The notes under the pieces: generated by a model
The model's database searches: none
Told to the model about the DNA's origin: nothing
The model's input: the letters and a program-made list of their open reading frames with translations, nothing else
DNA from: Nonomuraea gerenzanensis
Lineage (GTDB): Bacteria; Actinomycetota; Actinomycetes; Streptosporangiales; Streptosporangiaceae
Length of the DNA: 64,000 nt
Direction of reading: 5' to 3'
NCBI RefSeq assembly: GCF_020215645.1
Contig: NZ_CP084058.1
Coordinates: 3,720,001 to 3,784,000 of the forward strand
Made by a program: the position numbers and the translations under genes
Shown: positions 26,459-34,546 of the stretch, in pieces
How positions within the stretch are numbered: the first letter of the stretch is position 1
Layout: each line of letters begins with the position of its first letter

Positions 26459-27040
26459 TCAGGTCAAGGGCAGCGGCCGGCCCGCGATCGCGTACTCCTC
26501 GGAGCCGCCGGGAAAGACGAACCTCGTCAGCAGGTCGGCGAAGCCCATGCTGGCGTAGAGGTGGCGGGCGGGCGTCGGCTGGTCGTGGGTGGACAGGACG
26601 GCGGAGCGCTCGCGGCGCCCGGCGCACAACGTCCGGATCATGGCGCGGCCGACGCCCTTGTTCTGGTAGTCGGGGTGCACGTGGATCTCGGCCAGCTCGA
26701 ACGCGTACCCCATCCAGGCGTGGGCCGCCTCCTCGCCCAGCCGATCCTCCAGGCCGCGCAGGACGACGTCGTGCCACCACTGCCCCGGCGCGCCCCGGAA
26801 TCCGTACGCGAAACCGACGATCCGAGGTTCCGGAGCGGGCATATCTGGGGATGAATCACGCAATTCTGCGAAATAACACTGAAAATGGGGATATGTCGCG
26901 TGATTTCGCATGATGGTCTTGCGGCCGGTGATCTGCTCCTCCGGCGGATTCATGGCCGCCGTGTAAACATCGATCACCGTCTCCAGCCGCTCAGCGAACT
27001 CGGCCGGCCCGGCCCCGCGAAACTCGATCACCCGTCGCAC
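26459..27040 (-). CDS. GNAT-family N-acetyltransferase
   Basis: 193 aa. A degenerate N-terminal half is followed by the GNAT core: FELAEIHVHPDYQNKGVGRAM (beta4-alpha3 with the acetyl-CoA pyrophosphate loop, Q-N-K-G-V-G-R form), then STHDQPTPARHLYASMGF. Acceptor substrate unknown. GTG 27040 lies two bases after the stop of the ybaK-like gene, so the two form an operon; GTG 27031 is an alternative start. In mycobacteria an acetyltransferase (Rv2170) also lies near metF, but orthology is only suggested by position. Confidence 0.82.
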   Translation of the reverse strand: MRRVIEFRGAGPAEFAERLETVIDVYTAAMNPPEEQITGRKTIMRNHATYPHFQCYFAELRDSSPDMPAPEPRIVGFAYGFRGAPGQWWHDVVLRGLEDRLGEEAAHAWMGYAFELAEIHVHPDYQNKGVGRAMIRTLCAGRRERSAVLSTHDQPTPARHLYASMGFADLLTRFVFPGGSEEYAIAGRPLPLT

Positions 27041-27041
27041 A

Positions 27042-27518
27042 CTACTCGACGTCCACCGGCGTACCCCCGGTGATACGCACGAGCTCGTCGAACGTCGTCG
27101 GGAACACCGTGTGCGGATGCCCGCCCGCGGCCCACACCACCTCGTGCTTGCCCAGCCACGTGTCCACCAGGGTGCGCACGGGCGCGGGATGCCCCACCGG
27201 CGCCACGCCGCCGATGGGCTGCCCGGTGGCCTGCCTGACGAACTCCGGCGTCGCCCGGCGTACCTGCCCCACCCCCGCCGTGCGGGCGATCAGCTCGACG
27301 TCCACGCGGTGCGCGCCGCTGGTCAGCACGAGCAGCGGCGCGCCGTCGGCGTCGAAGATCAGGCTGTTGGCGATCGCGCCCACCTCGCACCCGAGCTGCG
27401 CCGCCGCGGCCGCGGCCGTGGGCGCCTTCTCGGGCAGGACCACGATCTCGCCGGTGGCGCCCGATGCGCGCAGGGCGGTTTGCACGATGACGGCGTTCGC
27501 GGGCAACTTCTCAGACAT
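27042..27518 (-). CDS. YbaK/EbsC-family aminoacyl-tRNA deacylase
   Basis: 158 aa single-domain protein. GEIVVLPEKAPTAAAAAAQL, the catalytic-site region EVGAIANSLIFDADG with the conserved Lys replaced by Asn (ANSL instead of KSL), RVDVELIARTAGV, GQPIGGVAPVGH and WAAGGHPHTVFPTTFDELVRITGG follow the YbaK fold. Such proteins clear mischarged Cys-tRNA(Pro) or related species. The G-G-V-A-P-V-G-H loop is intact. ATG 27518 follows TAGAGT by 6 nt. Specificity is unknown. Confidence 0.87.
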   Translation of the reverse strand: MSEKLPANAVIVQTALRASGATGEIVVLPEKAPTAAAAAAQLGCEVGAIANSLIFDADGAPLLVLTSGAHRVDVELIARTAGVGQVRRATPEFVRQATGQPIGGVAPVGHPAPVRTLVDTWLGKHEVVWAAGGHPHTVFPTTFDELVRITGGTPVDVE

Positions 27519-27524
27519 GGAGAC

Positions 27525-27530
27525 ACTCTA
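27525..27530 (-). promoter_or_regulatory. -10-like TAGAGT upstream of the YbaK-like gene
   Basis: TAGAGT, 6 nt, then ATG 27518 on the minus strand. Fits the TAGRRT form of actinobacterial -10 boxes; leaderless transcript likely. Confidence 0.5.
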
Positions 27531-27610
27531 AACAGGTTGACGCCTCTATTACCCATTCCTGGTAAGTGGTGTAGGGTCCCCTGATCCGATCTTTAGGAGA
27601 GGTGGTACGG

Positions 27611-28429
27611 GTGCGGGTTCGACGGCTGCCCGGGGTGGCTGCTCTTCTGACGGCCGGCGCGGTCGTCGTCTCGGGTTGCGGCACGCAGCAGCCCGTACGG
27701 CAGGCGGTGGCCTCACCGCCGGTGTCCCCGCCCGCCGCCGCGGCCCAGCAGGGCCCGTCCATCGCCGCTCCCGACCCCGTCGTCGCGCCGCGCAAGACAC
27801 TCAGGCTGGGCGCCAAGGGCAAGGCCGTCACCTGGATGCAGAAGCGGCTGACCGAGCTCGGCTACCGTCCCGGCAAGGTCGACGGCCAGTACGGCGGCAC
27901 CACGCTGGCCGCGGTGTGGGCGTTCCAGAAGGTGAACGGCATCAAGCCGACGAGCACCGTCGCCAAGCGCACCTGGCAGGCCCTGGAGACGCCGCGGGCA
28001 CCCAAGGTGCTGGTCCCCGACGGCAAGCCGACCCGCGCCGAGGTCAACCTGACCAAGCAGGTCATGGTCCTGTACGTGCGCGGCGAGGTGAAGCTGATCA
28101 CCCACATCTCCTCCGGCAGCGGCATCCCCTACTGCGAGACCACCACCTGGCAGGGCAAGGAGCAGCGCTTCTGCGGCTCGGCCCGCACGCCGACGGGCAA
28201 CTACCGCACCACGTGGCGGGTGGGCGGCTGGCACAAGTCGTACCTGGGCGAGCTGTACAACCCGATCTTCTTCAACGGCGGCATCGCCTTCCACGGCGCG
28301 CTGTCGGTGCCGCTCCACCCGGCCTCGCACGGCTGCGTCCGCATGCCGATGAACGTGGCCGAGGAGCTGCCCGGGCTGCTGGGCAAGGGCGTCCCCGTGC
28401 ACGTCAGGGGCGCGTACCAGCGTGCCTGA
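27611..28429 (+). CDS. L,D-transpeptidase lipoprotein with peptidoglycan-binding domain
   Basis: About 272 aa. A lipoprotein signal (GVAALLTAGAVVVSGCG, lipobox V-S-G-C) is followed by a Pro/Ala linker. The peptidoglycan-binding repeat is LRLGAKGKAVTWMQKRLTEL. The YkuD domain has GGIAFHGALSV and PLHPASHGCVRMPM with the catalytic Cys. It probably forms 3-3 crosslinks or attaches proteins to the outer face of the membrane-anchored wall. GTG 27611 has AGAGG 8 nt upstream and gives a normal signal peptide; GTG 27602 is the alternative. Divergent from the ybaK-like gene. A hairpin follows. Confidence 0.9.
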   Translation: MRVRRLPGVAALLTAGAVVVSGCGTQQPVRQAVASPPVSPPAAAAQQGPSIAAPDPVVAPRKTLRLGAKGKAVTWMQKRLTELGYRPGKVDGQYGGTTLAAVWAFQKVNGIKPTSTVAKRTWQALETPRAPKVLVPDGKPTRAEVNLTKQVMVLYVRGEVKLITHISSGSGIPYCETTTWQGKEQRFCGSARTPTGNYRTTWRVGGWHKSYLGELYNPIFFNGGIAFHGALSVPLHPASHGCVRMPMNVAEELPGLLGKGVPVHVRGAYQRA

Positions 28430-28440
28430 GCCCAGATAAC

Positions 28441-28480
28441 CCCCGTATAACCGAAATCGGTGACAGGCCGGTTATCCGGG
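28441..28480 (+). terminator. Imperfect hairpin after the L,D-transpeptidase gene
   Basis: CCCCGTATAACCG and CGGTTATCCGGG can pair with one mismatch/bulge around a 15-nt loop that contains a small AACCG/CGGT helix; 12 nt after the stop. Confidence 0.4.
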
Positions 28481-28493
28481 CTCTGGTGAGCTT

Positions 28494-28511
28494 CCCCCGA
28501 CTCTCAGGGGG
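28494..28511 (+). promoter_or_regulatory. Hairpin overlapping the Shine-Dalgarno of the GT-C-like gene
   Basis: CCCCC (28494-28498) can pair with GGGGG (28507-28511), the latter being the ribosome-binding site 5 nt before ATG 28517. Could lower or modulate initiation. Confidence 0.35.
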
Positions 28512-28516
28512 ATCTC

Positions 28517-30490
28517 ATGACTACGGCTTTCATGGTGAGAACGCCCGCTTCGCCCGTACGGGGAAGTGTGGCGGGACCGCGGATGCGGTGGCTGCTCGCC
28601 GCCGGGTGGGTCGCGCAGGTGGCGCTGCGGCTGTGGCTGCACCGCTACCACACGATGCCCGTGGCGAACCCGGACGAGACCGGCTACCTGCTGGCCGCCC
28701 GGTGGCTGGCCGGCGGGGCGGGGGCCGATCTGACCGGCTCGACCTTCTACCAGGCGGGGTACGCGCTGCTGCTCGTGCCGATCTTCTGGGTGACCTCCGA
28801 TCCGGGGCTCGCCTATCGGCTGGCCGTGGGGGTGGGGGCTCTGGCCGGGGCAACTGCCTACCCGGTGGCCTACGTGTTGCTGCGGCGGTTGGGGGTGAGC
28901 GGGCGGGCGGCGGTCGTGGTGGCGTTCGCGGCGGGGCTGTCGCCGGCGGTGCTGGTGTTCTCGGGGTACGCGCTGGCCGATGCGATCCTGCCGGTGATCG
29001 TGCTGGGGTGGCTGGTCGCGCTGCACGACCTGGTCGCGGGGCGGCCGGAGCGGCGGCAGACGCCGGCTGGGGTCGCGGGGCGGCCGGAGCGGCGGCAGGC
29101 GTGGATCGGATTCACGGCGAGCCTTGAGCGGCGGCAGGTGTGGGCCGGGGTCGCGGTGGGCGGGCTGGCGGCGTACGCGATGGCCGTGCACCTGCGGGGG
29201 ACCGTCATCATGGCCGTCTGCCTGCTCCTGGCCGTCGCGTTGTGGCGCAGGCTGCCACGCGCCGCCCTGATCGCGACGCTCGCCGCGGCGGCCATCGGCG
29301 CGGTGGCCGGGGACGCGCTCAACGAGGCGCTGCGGGCCGCGCTCTACCCCGGCGGGCCCCGTGACCTCTCGGCGTTGCTGGTGGCGCGGCTCACGAGCCT
29401 GGAAGGGCAGGCGTGGGCGCTGTCGGGGGCGGCGGGGCAGATCTGGTACCTCATCGCCGGCACGTGGGGGCTGGCCGGGGTGGGGCTGGCGGGCGCGGCG
29501 GCCCTGCTCGTCCGTCGCTCCGCGCCGCTCGCGCCGCGCGTCCTGGCGGGGGCGCTGCTCGTGACCACCCTGGGCATCGCGTACGCGTCCTCGGCGGCCC
29601 TGCCGGACGAGCACCGGGTGGGGAACTTCGCCTACGGCCGTTACCTGGCGTGCGTCGCGGTGGCGTGGACCCTGGCGGGCCTGATCGTGCTGCTCCGCGC
29701 CAGACGGCCCTCGCCCGCCCGCCCTCTTCCGAGCGGAACGGGACGGTCTTCGGCGGCGCATCGTGCACCAGGTGGGGCAGCGAGCCAGGCCGCGAGGCGC
29801 CAGGCTGCGAGCCCGCCAACCTTGCACCAGTCAGCGGTGGGCGAGGCAGCGGCGCGTCAGGCGGCGGGCATGGCGACGGGCATGGCGGCGGGCATGGCGG
29901 CGGGCATGGCGGCGGGCATGGCGGCGGCCGGGCGTGGGTGGCTTTCTGCGGTGCGGCACGTGTCGGCCGCCGCCGGCCTGCTCGCCGTGACCGGCGGCGT
30001 GACCGCCTGGTACGCGGGCGACCGCCTCCACCGCCACGCCTTCATCGCCTTCGACTTCCCCGAAGTGATCTTCCTCACCCGCATCCCCGGCGCCCTCGAC
30101 CTCGTAGCAGCCTCCCTCTCCGCCCTGGCCCTGCTGTCCTGCCTGGCAGCCGCGACCCTGGTCAGCCGGCCCCGGATGCTTCCCGTAGCCGTCCTGGCGC
30201 TGATCAACCTGGCGTTCGTCGCACACCTCGCACCATCCCCGCCCGCCCCCGGCCCCGGCTGGCTGCCGGAGCCGCCGCCACCGGGCCGGGTGGCGGTGGA
30301 GGCCGGCGTGCGGTGGAACATCAGGGTCCCGCTGGCGTACCAGGTGTGGTGGACCCCGATCGAACGCTTCGAGGGCACGCCTCCGCAGGACGTCTGCACC
30401 GCCGTGGTCGAGCAGGACGCCGGGCCACCACCCGAGGGCTGGACGGCCACCGGCGCCCGCCACGGCTGGACGACCTGGTCACGCTGCTAG
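28517..30490 (+). CDS. Polytopic membrane protein, GT-C (family 39/83-like) glycosyltransferase fold
   Basis: 657 aa with about 10-12 membrane helices. The first periplasmic loop contains NPDETGYLLAARWLAGG, with the acidic pair expected of polyprenyl-phosphate-sugar GT-C enzymes, followed by FYQAGYALLLVPIFW. A non-membrane C-terminal tail (WNIRVPLAYQVWWTPIERF) follows the last helix. Two low-complexity insertions occur in cytosolic or loop regions: three 13-residue ERRQ repeats (29032-29148) and a GMAA pentarepeat (29861-29920). Sugar donor and acceptor are unknown. The gene stands alone between the L,D-transpeptidase and the convergent HxlR gene, so a cell-envelope role is plausible but inferred. 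Confidence 0.72.
   Translation: MTTAFMVRTPASPVRGSVAGPRMRWLLAAGWVAQVALRLWLHRYHTMPVANPDETGYLLAARWLAGGAGADLTGSTFYQAGYALLLVPIFWVTSDPGLAYRLAVGVGALAGATAYPVAYVLLRRLGVSGRAAVVVAFAAGLSPAVLVFSGYALADAILPVIVLGWLVALHDLVAGRPERRQTPAGVAGRPERRQAWIGFTASLERRQVWAGVAVGGLAAYAMAVHLRGTVIMAVCLLLAVALWRRLPRAALIATLAAAAIGAVAGDALNEALRAALYPGGPRDLSALLVARLTSLEGQAWALSGAAGQIWYLIAGTWGLAGVGLAGAAALLVRRSAPLAPRVLAGALLVTTLGIAYASSAALPDEHRVGNFAYGRYLACVAVAWTLAGLIVLLRARRPSPARPLPSGTGRSSAAHRAPGGAASQAARRQAASPPTLHQSAVGEAAARQAAGMATGMAAGMAAGMAAGMAAAGRGWLSAVRHVSAAAGLLAVTGGVTAWYAGDRLHRHAFIAFDFPEVIFLTRIPGALDLVAASLSALALLSCLAAATLVSRPRMLPVAVLALINLAFVAHLAPSPPAPGPGWLPEPPPPGRVAVEAGVRWNIRVPLAYQVWWTPIERFEGTPPQDVCTAVVEQDAGPPPEGWTATGARHGWTTWSRC
29032..29148 (+). 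repeat. 39-bp in-frame tandem repeat (three copies)
   Basis: Units of 13 codons: VAGRPERRQTPAG, VAGRPERRQAWIG and FTASLERRQVWAG. The first 28 bp of copies one and two are identical. In-frame, so the protein loop is lengthened without disruption. Confidence 0.85.
29861..29920 (+). repeat. 12-bp in-frame repeat (five copies) encoding Ala-Ala-Gly-Met
   Basis: GCGGCGGGCATG repeated five times (one A-for-G variant in the second copy, giving Thr). It encodes a flexible AAGM run between two membrane segments. Confidence 0.9.
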
Positions 30491-30906
30491 TGCGGGCCGC
30501 GCTGCTCGTCCTCGCCCGGGTGATCGGCGTCCCAGCGGGCGCGGGCGTCCTCCATGGCGTGCTTGTGCTCGCGCGACCAGTCGGCCAGCCGCTGCACGGC
30601 CTCGGCGAGGCTGCGGCCCATCGGCGTGAGCCGGTATTCGACCTGCGGCGGGATCGTCGCGTACGCCGTGCGCACGGCCAGCCCGTCCCGGCACAGCCGA
30701 CGCGTCGTCAGCGTCAGCATCCGCTGCGAGATGCCCGGCACGGCCCGGTGCAGCTCCCTGAACCGCCGCACCCCCTTGGCCAGCTCCACCATCACCAGCA
30801 CCGTCCACTTGTCGCCGATGCGGTCGAGGACGTCCCTGATGCCGCAGTCGTCGTCCCCGCACGGGCCCGTGGCCTGGGGGGTTACCTCCGTGTGCGCGAC
30901 TGACAT
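30487..30906 (-). CDS. HxlR-family transcriptional regulator
   Basis: 139 aa. CGIRDVLDRIGDKWTVLVMVEL is the typical start of the HxlR winged helix, with GISQRMLTLTTRRLCRDGL as recognition region and PPQVEYRLTPMGRSL as wing. CGDDDCGI near residue 17-24 holds two cysteines that could act as a redox switch, as in HypR-like members. ATG 30906 has AAGGAGG upstream. It is divergent from an NmrA-like oxidoreductase across 82 bp, the usual layout when an HxlR protein controls its neighbour. Its 3' end converges on the GT-C-like gene. Confidence 0.9.
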   Translation of the reverse strand: MSVAHTEVTPQATGPCGDDDCGIRDVLDRIGDKWTVLVMVELAKGVRRFRELHRAVPGISQRMLTLTTRRLCRDGLAVRTAYATIPPQVEYRLTPMGRSLAEAVQRLADWSREHKHAMEDARARWDADHPGEDEQRGPH

Positions 30907-30988
30907 GAGAGTGCCTCCTTACGGCGAGTGCGGGGGCTCGCCCATGCTGGGTCCGTTTCAACCTGGCATATCCACATTAGGGGGACCC

Positions 30989-31900
30989 ATGATTGTCGTG
31001 ACGGGCGTGTCCGGAGAACTGGGCGGGGCGATCCTCGGCGGGCTGCGGGCCGCCGGCGGGCTGGAGGTGACCGGGGCGAGCAGCTCGGGCGACGGCACGC
31101 TGGTGCGGCACGCCGACTTCGACCGGCCGCAGACGCTGCGGCGGGCGTTCGAGGGGGCGCGGGTGCTGGTGTTCGTCTCGGCCGGGTACGCCGAGGACGA
31201 CGTGGTGCTCGCCCGCCACGGCGCGGTCGTACGGGCGGCGGCCGAAGCCGGTGTCGAGCACGTGATCTACACCAGCCTGGCCGGGTCGGCGGAGCGGCTC
31301 ACGATCGCCCTGGCGCACCGGTGGACCGAGCAGCGGCTGGCCGAGGCGCCGTTCGACGTCACGGTGCTGCGCAACGCCCTGTACGCGGAGATCCCGGCGG
31401 GCCTGGCGCTGGCCGGTCTGCCCATGGCGGCGGACAGCGGGGTGTTCGCGGCGCCCCTCGGCGCGGGCCGGGTGTCGGTGGTGGCCAGGCAGGACCTGGC
31501 CGCCGTGGCCGTGCGCGTGGCGGCCGAGGCGTGGCGGGACGTCGTGTCGGGCGGGGATCGGCGGCACGCGGGCAGGACGTACGAGCTGGAGGGTGTCAGC
31601 GCGGTCGGCGGGCAGGATCTGGCGGAGGTGCTCGGCGAGGTGCTGGGCCGGCCCGTGGCCTACCAGCCGGTGCCGCTGGGGGCCGCGCGGCCGGGGCTGG
31701 CCGGGCTGGAGGCGTATCAGGCGGGCCACACGATCTCGACCTTCTCCAACATCGGCGCCGGCCTGCTGGAGGCCACCCGCAGCGACCTGCCCGCGTTCCT
31801 GCACGCGCCGCGCCCGGCCCGCGACGTGATCGCGGCAGCGGTGCGGGCGGCGGTCGATGCGGCCCCGGCCGCGCAAGCGGGCGTCGGCCAGGTCCGCTGA
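30989..31900 (+). CDS. NAD(P)H-binding NmrA-like oxidoreductase
   Basis: 303 aa. IVVTGVSGELGGAILGGLRA is the NAD(P) motif, followed by VRHADFDRPQTLRRAFEG and VEHVIYTSLAGSAE, as in the QorB/NmrA branch of atypical short-chain dehydrogenases that reduce quinones or sense nicotinamide. A substrate-binding segment with YQPVPLGAARPGLAGLEAYQ closes the fold. ATG 30989 has GGGGG 4 nt before. Divergent from an HxlR regulator that probably controls it, a common pair in quinone or electrophile response. The last codons lie in the first unit of a 47-bp tandem array. Confidence 0.85.
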   Translation: MIVVTGVSGELGGAILGGLRAAGGLEVTGASSSGDGTLVRHADFDRPQTLRRAFEGARVLVFVSAGYAEDDVVLARHGAVVRAAAEAGVEHVIYTSLAGSAERLTIALAHRWTEQRLAEAPFDVTVLRNALYAEIPAGLALAGLPMAADSGVFAAPLGAGRVSVVARQDLAAVAVRVAAEAWRDVVSGGDRRHAGRTYELEGVSAVGGQDLAEVLGEVLGRPVAYQPVPLGAARPGLAGLEAYQAGHTISTFSNIGAGLLEATRSDLPAFLHAPRPARDVIAAAVRAAVDAAPAAQAGVGQVR

Positions 31901-32064
31901 CCACTGCGGCGCCGATCGTGCGGGCGGGCGTCGGCCAGGCCCGCTGACCACTGCGGCGCCGATCGTGCGGGCGGGCGTCGGAAAGGTTCGCTGACCACCG
32001 CGGTGCAAGCCGTGCGGGCGGGCGTCAGTCCGGCCCGCTGACCGCCGCCGCGTCGCGCCTGCGC
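31877..32064 (+). repeat. 47-bp tandem repeat (four copies) between two convergent genes
   Basis: Units begin GCGGGCGTC at 31877, 31924, 31971 and 32018 (period 47). Each contains CCGCTGACC, that is, a TGA, and copies one and two are nearly identical over their length; copies three and four diverge. The array begins in the 3' end of the NmrA-like gene and ends in the 3' end of the convergent membrane-protein gene. Confidence 0.9.
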
Positions 32065-32552
32065 CGGGTGGCCGCCCGCACCAGCCCCACCGCCTGGCAC
32101 AGCCCACCGGCCAGCAACAGCCAGGCCGTGTACGGCTGCCACCCGGGCAAGCCGGACAGGAACTCGGGGGAGTCGTAGAAGTTCCCCATCATCACGGGCG
32201 GATTGAACAACGCCACCCCGAACCCCAGCGCGTACGGCACGATCAGCACCCCCGACATGACCAGGATCAGCGCCCGCCCCCGGCTCCCGCGCCGCAGCAG
32301 CACCCCGAAGACCGTGTAGAGCACCGACACCAGCCCCACGACCAGAGCGGTCCACCAGGTCAGCCGCCAGGTGTCCACGCCGAGCGTGGTCAGCCCGGAG
32401 GGATGCACGAGGCCGGTCCAGGTGGCGGGGTCGCCGATCTGCGCGCGCACCCCCGCCTCGATGGCCACGCGGCCGGCGCCCGCGTACGCCGCCACCATGA
32501 TCGGACCCAGAGCCAGCAGGACGGCCCACCCCGGGCGACCGCTCCCCGCCAT
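32025..32552 (-). CDS. Hypothetical membrane protein
   Basis: 175 aa with four predicted membrane helices: near the N-terminus (WAVLLALGPIMVAAYAG), WWTALVVGLVSVLYTVFGVL, ALILVMSGVLIVPYALGFGV and YTAWLLLAGGLCQAVGLV. A 35-residue outer loop (RVAIEAGVRAQIGDPATW) separates helices one and two. No family is recognised and no enzymatic motif is visible. ATG 32552 has GGGAGG upstream. The Arg-rich tail (ATRRRRDAAAVSGPD) runs into the 47-bp repeat array shared with the convergent NmrA-like gene. Confidence 0.7.
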   Translation of the reverse strand: MAGSGRPGWAVLLALGPIMVAAYAGAGRVAIEAGVRAQIGDPATWTGLVHPSGLTTLGVDTWRLTWWTALVVGLVSVLYTVFGVLLRRGSRGRALILVMSGVLIVPYALGFGVALFNPPVMMGNFYDSPEFLSGLPGWQPYTAWLLLAGGLCQAVGLVRAATRRRRDAAAVSGPD

Positions 32553-32641
32553 CCGCCATTCCTCCCCGTTCGCCGTTCGGGAGACAGCTTCTCAGAAGCA
32601 CCCGCCGCTTTCCACGCGATGGCGCGCAGAGCGGACGCGCG

Positions 32642-33247
32642 CTAGTCCAGGGTGTGCAGGCCGGCGATGGCGAGCTCGGCCGCGCGGCGCGCGGTGCCCA
32701 GGATGTCCGTCAGCGACTGATCCTGCTCCAGGGTGGCCATCACCGACAGCTTGATCGCCCCGATGAGCGCGCCCACCGCCGCCGCGGCGTCGCCCGGCGT
32801 CAGCTCGGGGAACGCGCCGTGCAACGCCCTGCCCAGCTGGAGCTGGGTGTCGAACAGGATGAGCAGCGCCCGCGCCTGCAACTGGGGCTCGGTGAGGATC
32901 AGCCGCATCCGCAGCGCCGCCTCCTCGGCCGTGAGGTCCTGATAGGAGGCGGCCTGCTCGAAGCTCTCCTCGACGATCCGCAGCAGCACGGCCGTCACGG
33001 TCTCATCGGGGCGCCTGCTCTCCATCGTGGCGAGCGCCAGGCCCAGCCGGGCCGTGGTGTCGTAGAAGACCACGTCCTCCTTGCTGGCGAAGTAGCTGAA
33101 GAACGTGCGGGTCGACACGTCGGCCTGCTCGGCGATCTCCGCGAGCGTCGTCTCCTCGAATCCCTTCACCTCGAACAACCGCAGCGCCGCCTCGATCAGC
33201 GCCTGCCGCGTGCGCTGCTTCTTGCGCTCCCGGAGTCCTTCCACCAT
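32642..33247 (-). CDS. TetR-family transcriptional regulator
   Basis: 201 aa. N-terminal helix-turn-helix: RTRQALIEAALRLFEVKGFEET region, TLAEIAEQADVSTRTFFSYF recognition helix and ASKEDVVF. The C-terminal ligand domain is all helical (DETVTAVLLRIVEESFEQAA). It is divergent from a P450-ferredoxin pair across 96 bp that include a TGCAAATTTGCA palindrome, so it probably represses that operon and itself; the ligand is unknown. ATG 33247 follows TATAGT by 6 nt, consistent with a leaderless transcript. Confidence 0.92.
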   Translation of the reverse strand: MVEGLRERKKQRTRQALIEAALRLFEVKGFEETTLAEIAEQADVSTRTFFSYFASKEDVVFYDTTARLGLALATMESRRPDETVTAVLLRIVEESFEQAASYQDLTAEEAALRMRLILTEPQLQARALLILFDTQLQLGRALHGAFPELTPGDAAAAVGALIGAIKLSVMATLEQDQSLTDILGTARRAAELAIAGLHTLD

Positions 33248-33253
33248 GCCGGA

Positions 33254-33259
33254 ACTATA
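33254..33259 (-). promoter_or_regulatory. -10-like TATAGT upstream of the TetR gene
   Basis: TATAGT, 6 nt, then ATG 33247 on the minus strand; no Shine-Dalgarno. Confidence 0.45.
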
Positions 33260-33286
33260 CTGCACGTCCTTATTGTTTTCATCCAT

Positions 33287-33298
33287 TGCAAATTTGCA
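33287..33298 (+). promoter_or_regulatory. Candidate TetR operator (perfect palindrome)
   Basis: TGCAAATTTGCA, 12 bp, perfectly symmetrical and AT-rich in a GC-rich context, about 40 bp from the TetR start and 46 bp from the P450 start. TGCA also recurs at 33271-33274 and 33297-33304. Placement suits control of both divergent promoters. Confidence 0.55.
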
Positions 33299-33343
33299 CT
33301 GCATGAGGTTTTCTGGAGGGCAGAGCTCGGAAAGGAGCCCCAC

Positions 33344-34540
33344 ATGCCAGAACTCACCATGCCCACCACCCGCCAGCGCCCCCTCGATCCACCCGACGAG
33401 ATCACCGCGCTGCGACAACAGGCGGCGATCCACCGCATGACGTACGCCGACGGGCATCAGGGCTGGCTCGTCACCGGCCACGCCGCGGCCCGCGCCGTCC
33501 TGGCGAGCCCGTGCTTCAGCAACCGGCCCGAGCACGCGCACCCGCCGATCCCGTCCGCCAGGATGGAGCTGGCGACCAGGCCGGAGCGGCTCCGGGTGCC
33601 ACCCGGCTTCTTCCTGCGCATGGACCCGCCGGACCACACGCGCTTCCGCCGGCTGCTGACCGGGCAGTTCACGGTGCGGCGGATGAAGACGCTGGAGCCG
33701 CGCATCGCGGAGATCACCGAAGCCTGCCTCGACGCCATGGAGGCCGCGGGGCCACCCGTGGACCTCGTGCAGGAGTTCGCGCTGCCGATCCCGTCGCTGG
33801 TGATCTGCGAGCTGCTCGGGGTGCCGTACGAGGAGCGCGAGCAGTTCCAGGCCGGCACCAAGGTGCTGGCGAGCCTGGAGTCCAAGGCGGACGACGCCGT
33901 CGCCGCGCTCGGCGAGATCTCCGCCTACCTGTACGGGCTCGTCGGCCGCAAGCGGGAGAAGCCGGCCGACGACCTGCTCAGCGGCCTGATCGAGAGCGGG
34001 GAGCTGAGCGACGAGGAGCTCACCGGGGTCGGCGTGCTGCTGCTCATCGCGGGGCACGAGACGACCGCGAACATGCTGGGGCTGGGGACGTACGCGCTGC
34101 TCACCAACCCCGACCAGCTCGCCGCCATGCGCGACGACCCCTCCGTGGTGGACAACGGCGTCGAGGAGCTGCTGCGCCACCTCACGATCATCCACCTCGG
34201 CCCGATCCGTACGGCGCTGGAGGACGTCGAGATCGAGGGCGTCACGATCCGCGCGGGCGAGAGCGTCACCATCCACCTGCCCGCCGCCAATCGCGACGCC
34301 GCTCGCTTCACCGACGCCGAGCGGCTCGACGTCACCCGGCCCGCCGGCGGCCACCTGACCTTCGGCCACGGCATCCACCAGTGCCTCGGCCAGCAGCTCG
34401 CCCGCGCGGAGATGCGCATCGCCTACCCTGCGCTGCTGCGGCGCCTGCCTGGCCTACGCTTGGCGGTAACACCCGAGGAGGTGCCGATGCGCTCGGACAT
34501 GAGCATCTACGGAGTGCACCGCCTCCCTGTCACTTGGTAG
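33344..34540 (+). CDS. Cytochrome P450 (CYP)
   Basis: 398 aa soluble bacterial P450. FLRMDPPDHTRFRRLLTGQF (C-helix), LLLIAGHETTANMLGLGTYA (I-helix with the acid-alcohol pair in HETT), VEELLRHLTI (K-helix ExxR) and the haem loop FGHGIHQCLGQQLARAEMR with Cys ligand are all intact. It hydroxylates or otherwise oxidises an unknown small molecule. ATG 33344 has AAAGGAG upstream. Followed after 6 bp by its likely electron donor ferredoxin and preceded by a divergent TetR gene: a compact regulated redox cassette. The substrate cannot be inferred. Confidence 0.94.
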   Translation: MPELTMPTTRQRPLDPPDEITALRQQAAIHRMTYADGHQGWLVTGHAAARAVLASPCFSNRPEHAHPPIPSARMELATRPERLRVPPGFFLRMDPPDHTRFRRLLTGQFTVRRMKTLEPRIAEITEACLDAMEAAGPPVDLVQEFALPIPSLVICELLGVPYEEREQFQAGTKVLASLESKADDAVAALGEISAYLYGLVGRKREKPADDLLSGLIESGELSDEELTGVGVLLLIAGHETTANMLGLGTYALLTNPDQLAAMRDDPSVVDNGVEELLRHLTIIHLGPIRTALEDVEIEGVTIRAGESVTIHLPAANRDAARFTDAERLDVTRPAGGHLTFGHGIHQCLGQQLARAEMRIAYPALLRRLPGLRLAVTPEEVPMRSDMSIYGVHRLPVTW

Positions 34541-34546
34541 GTCACG

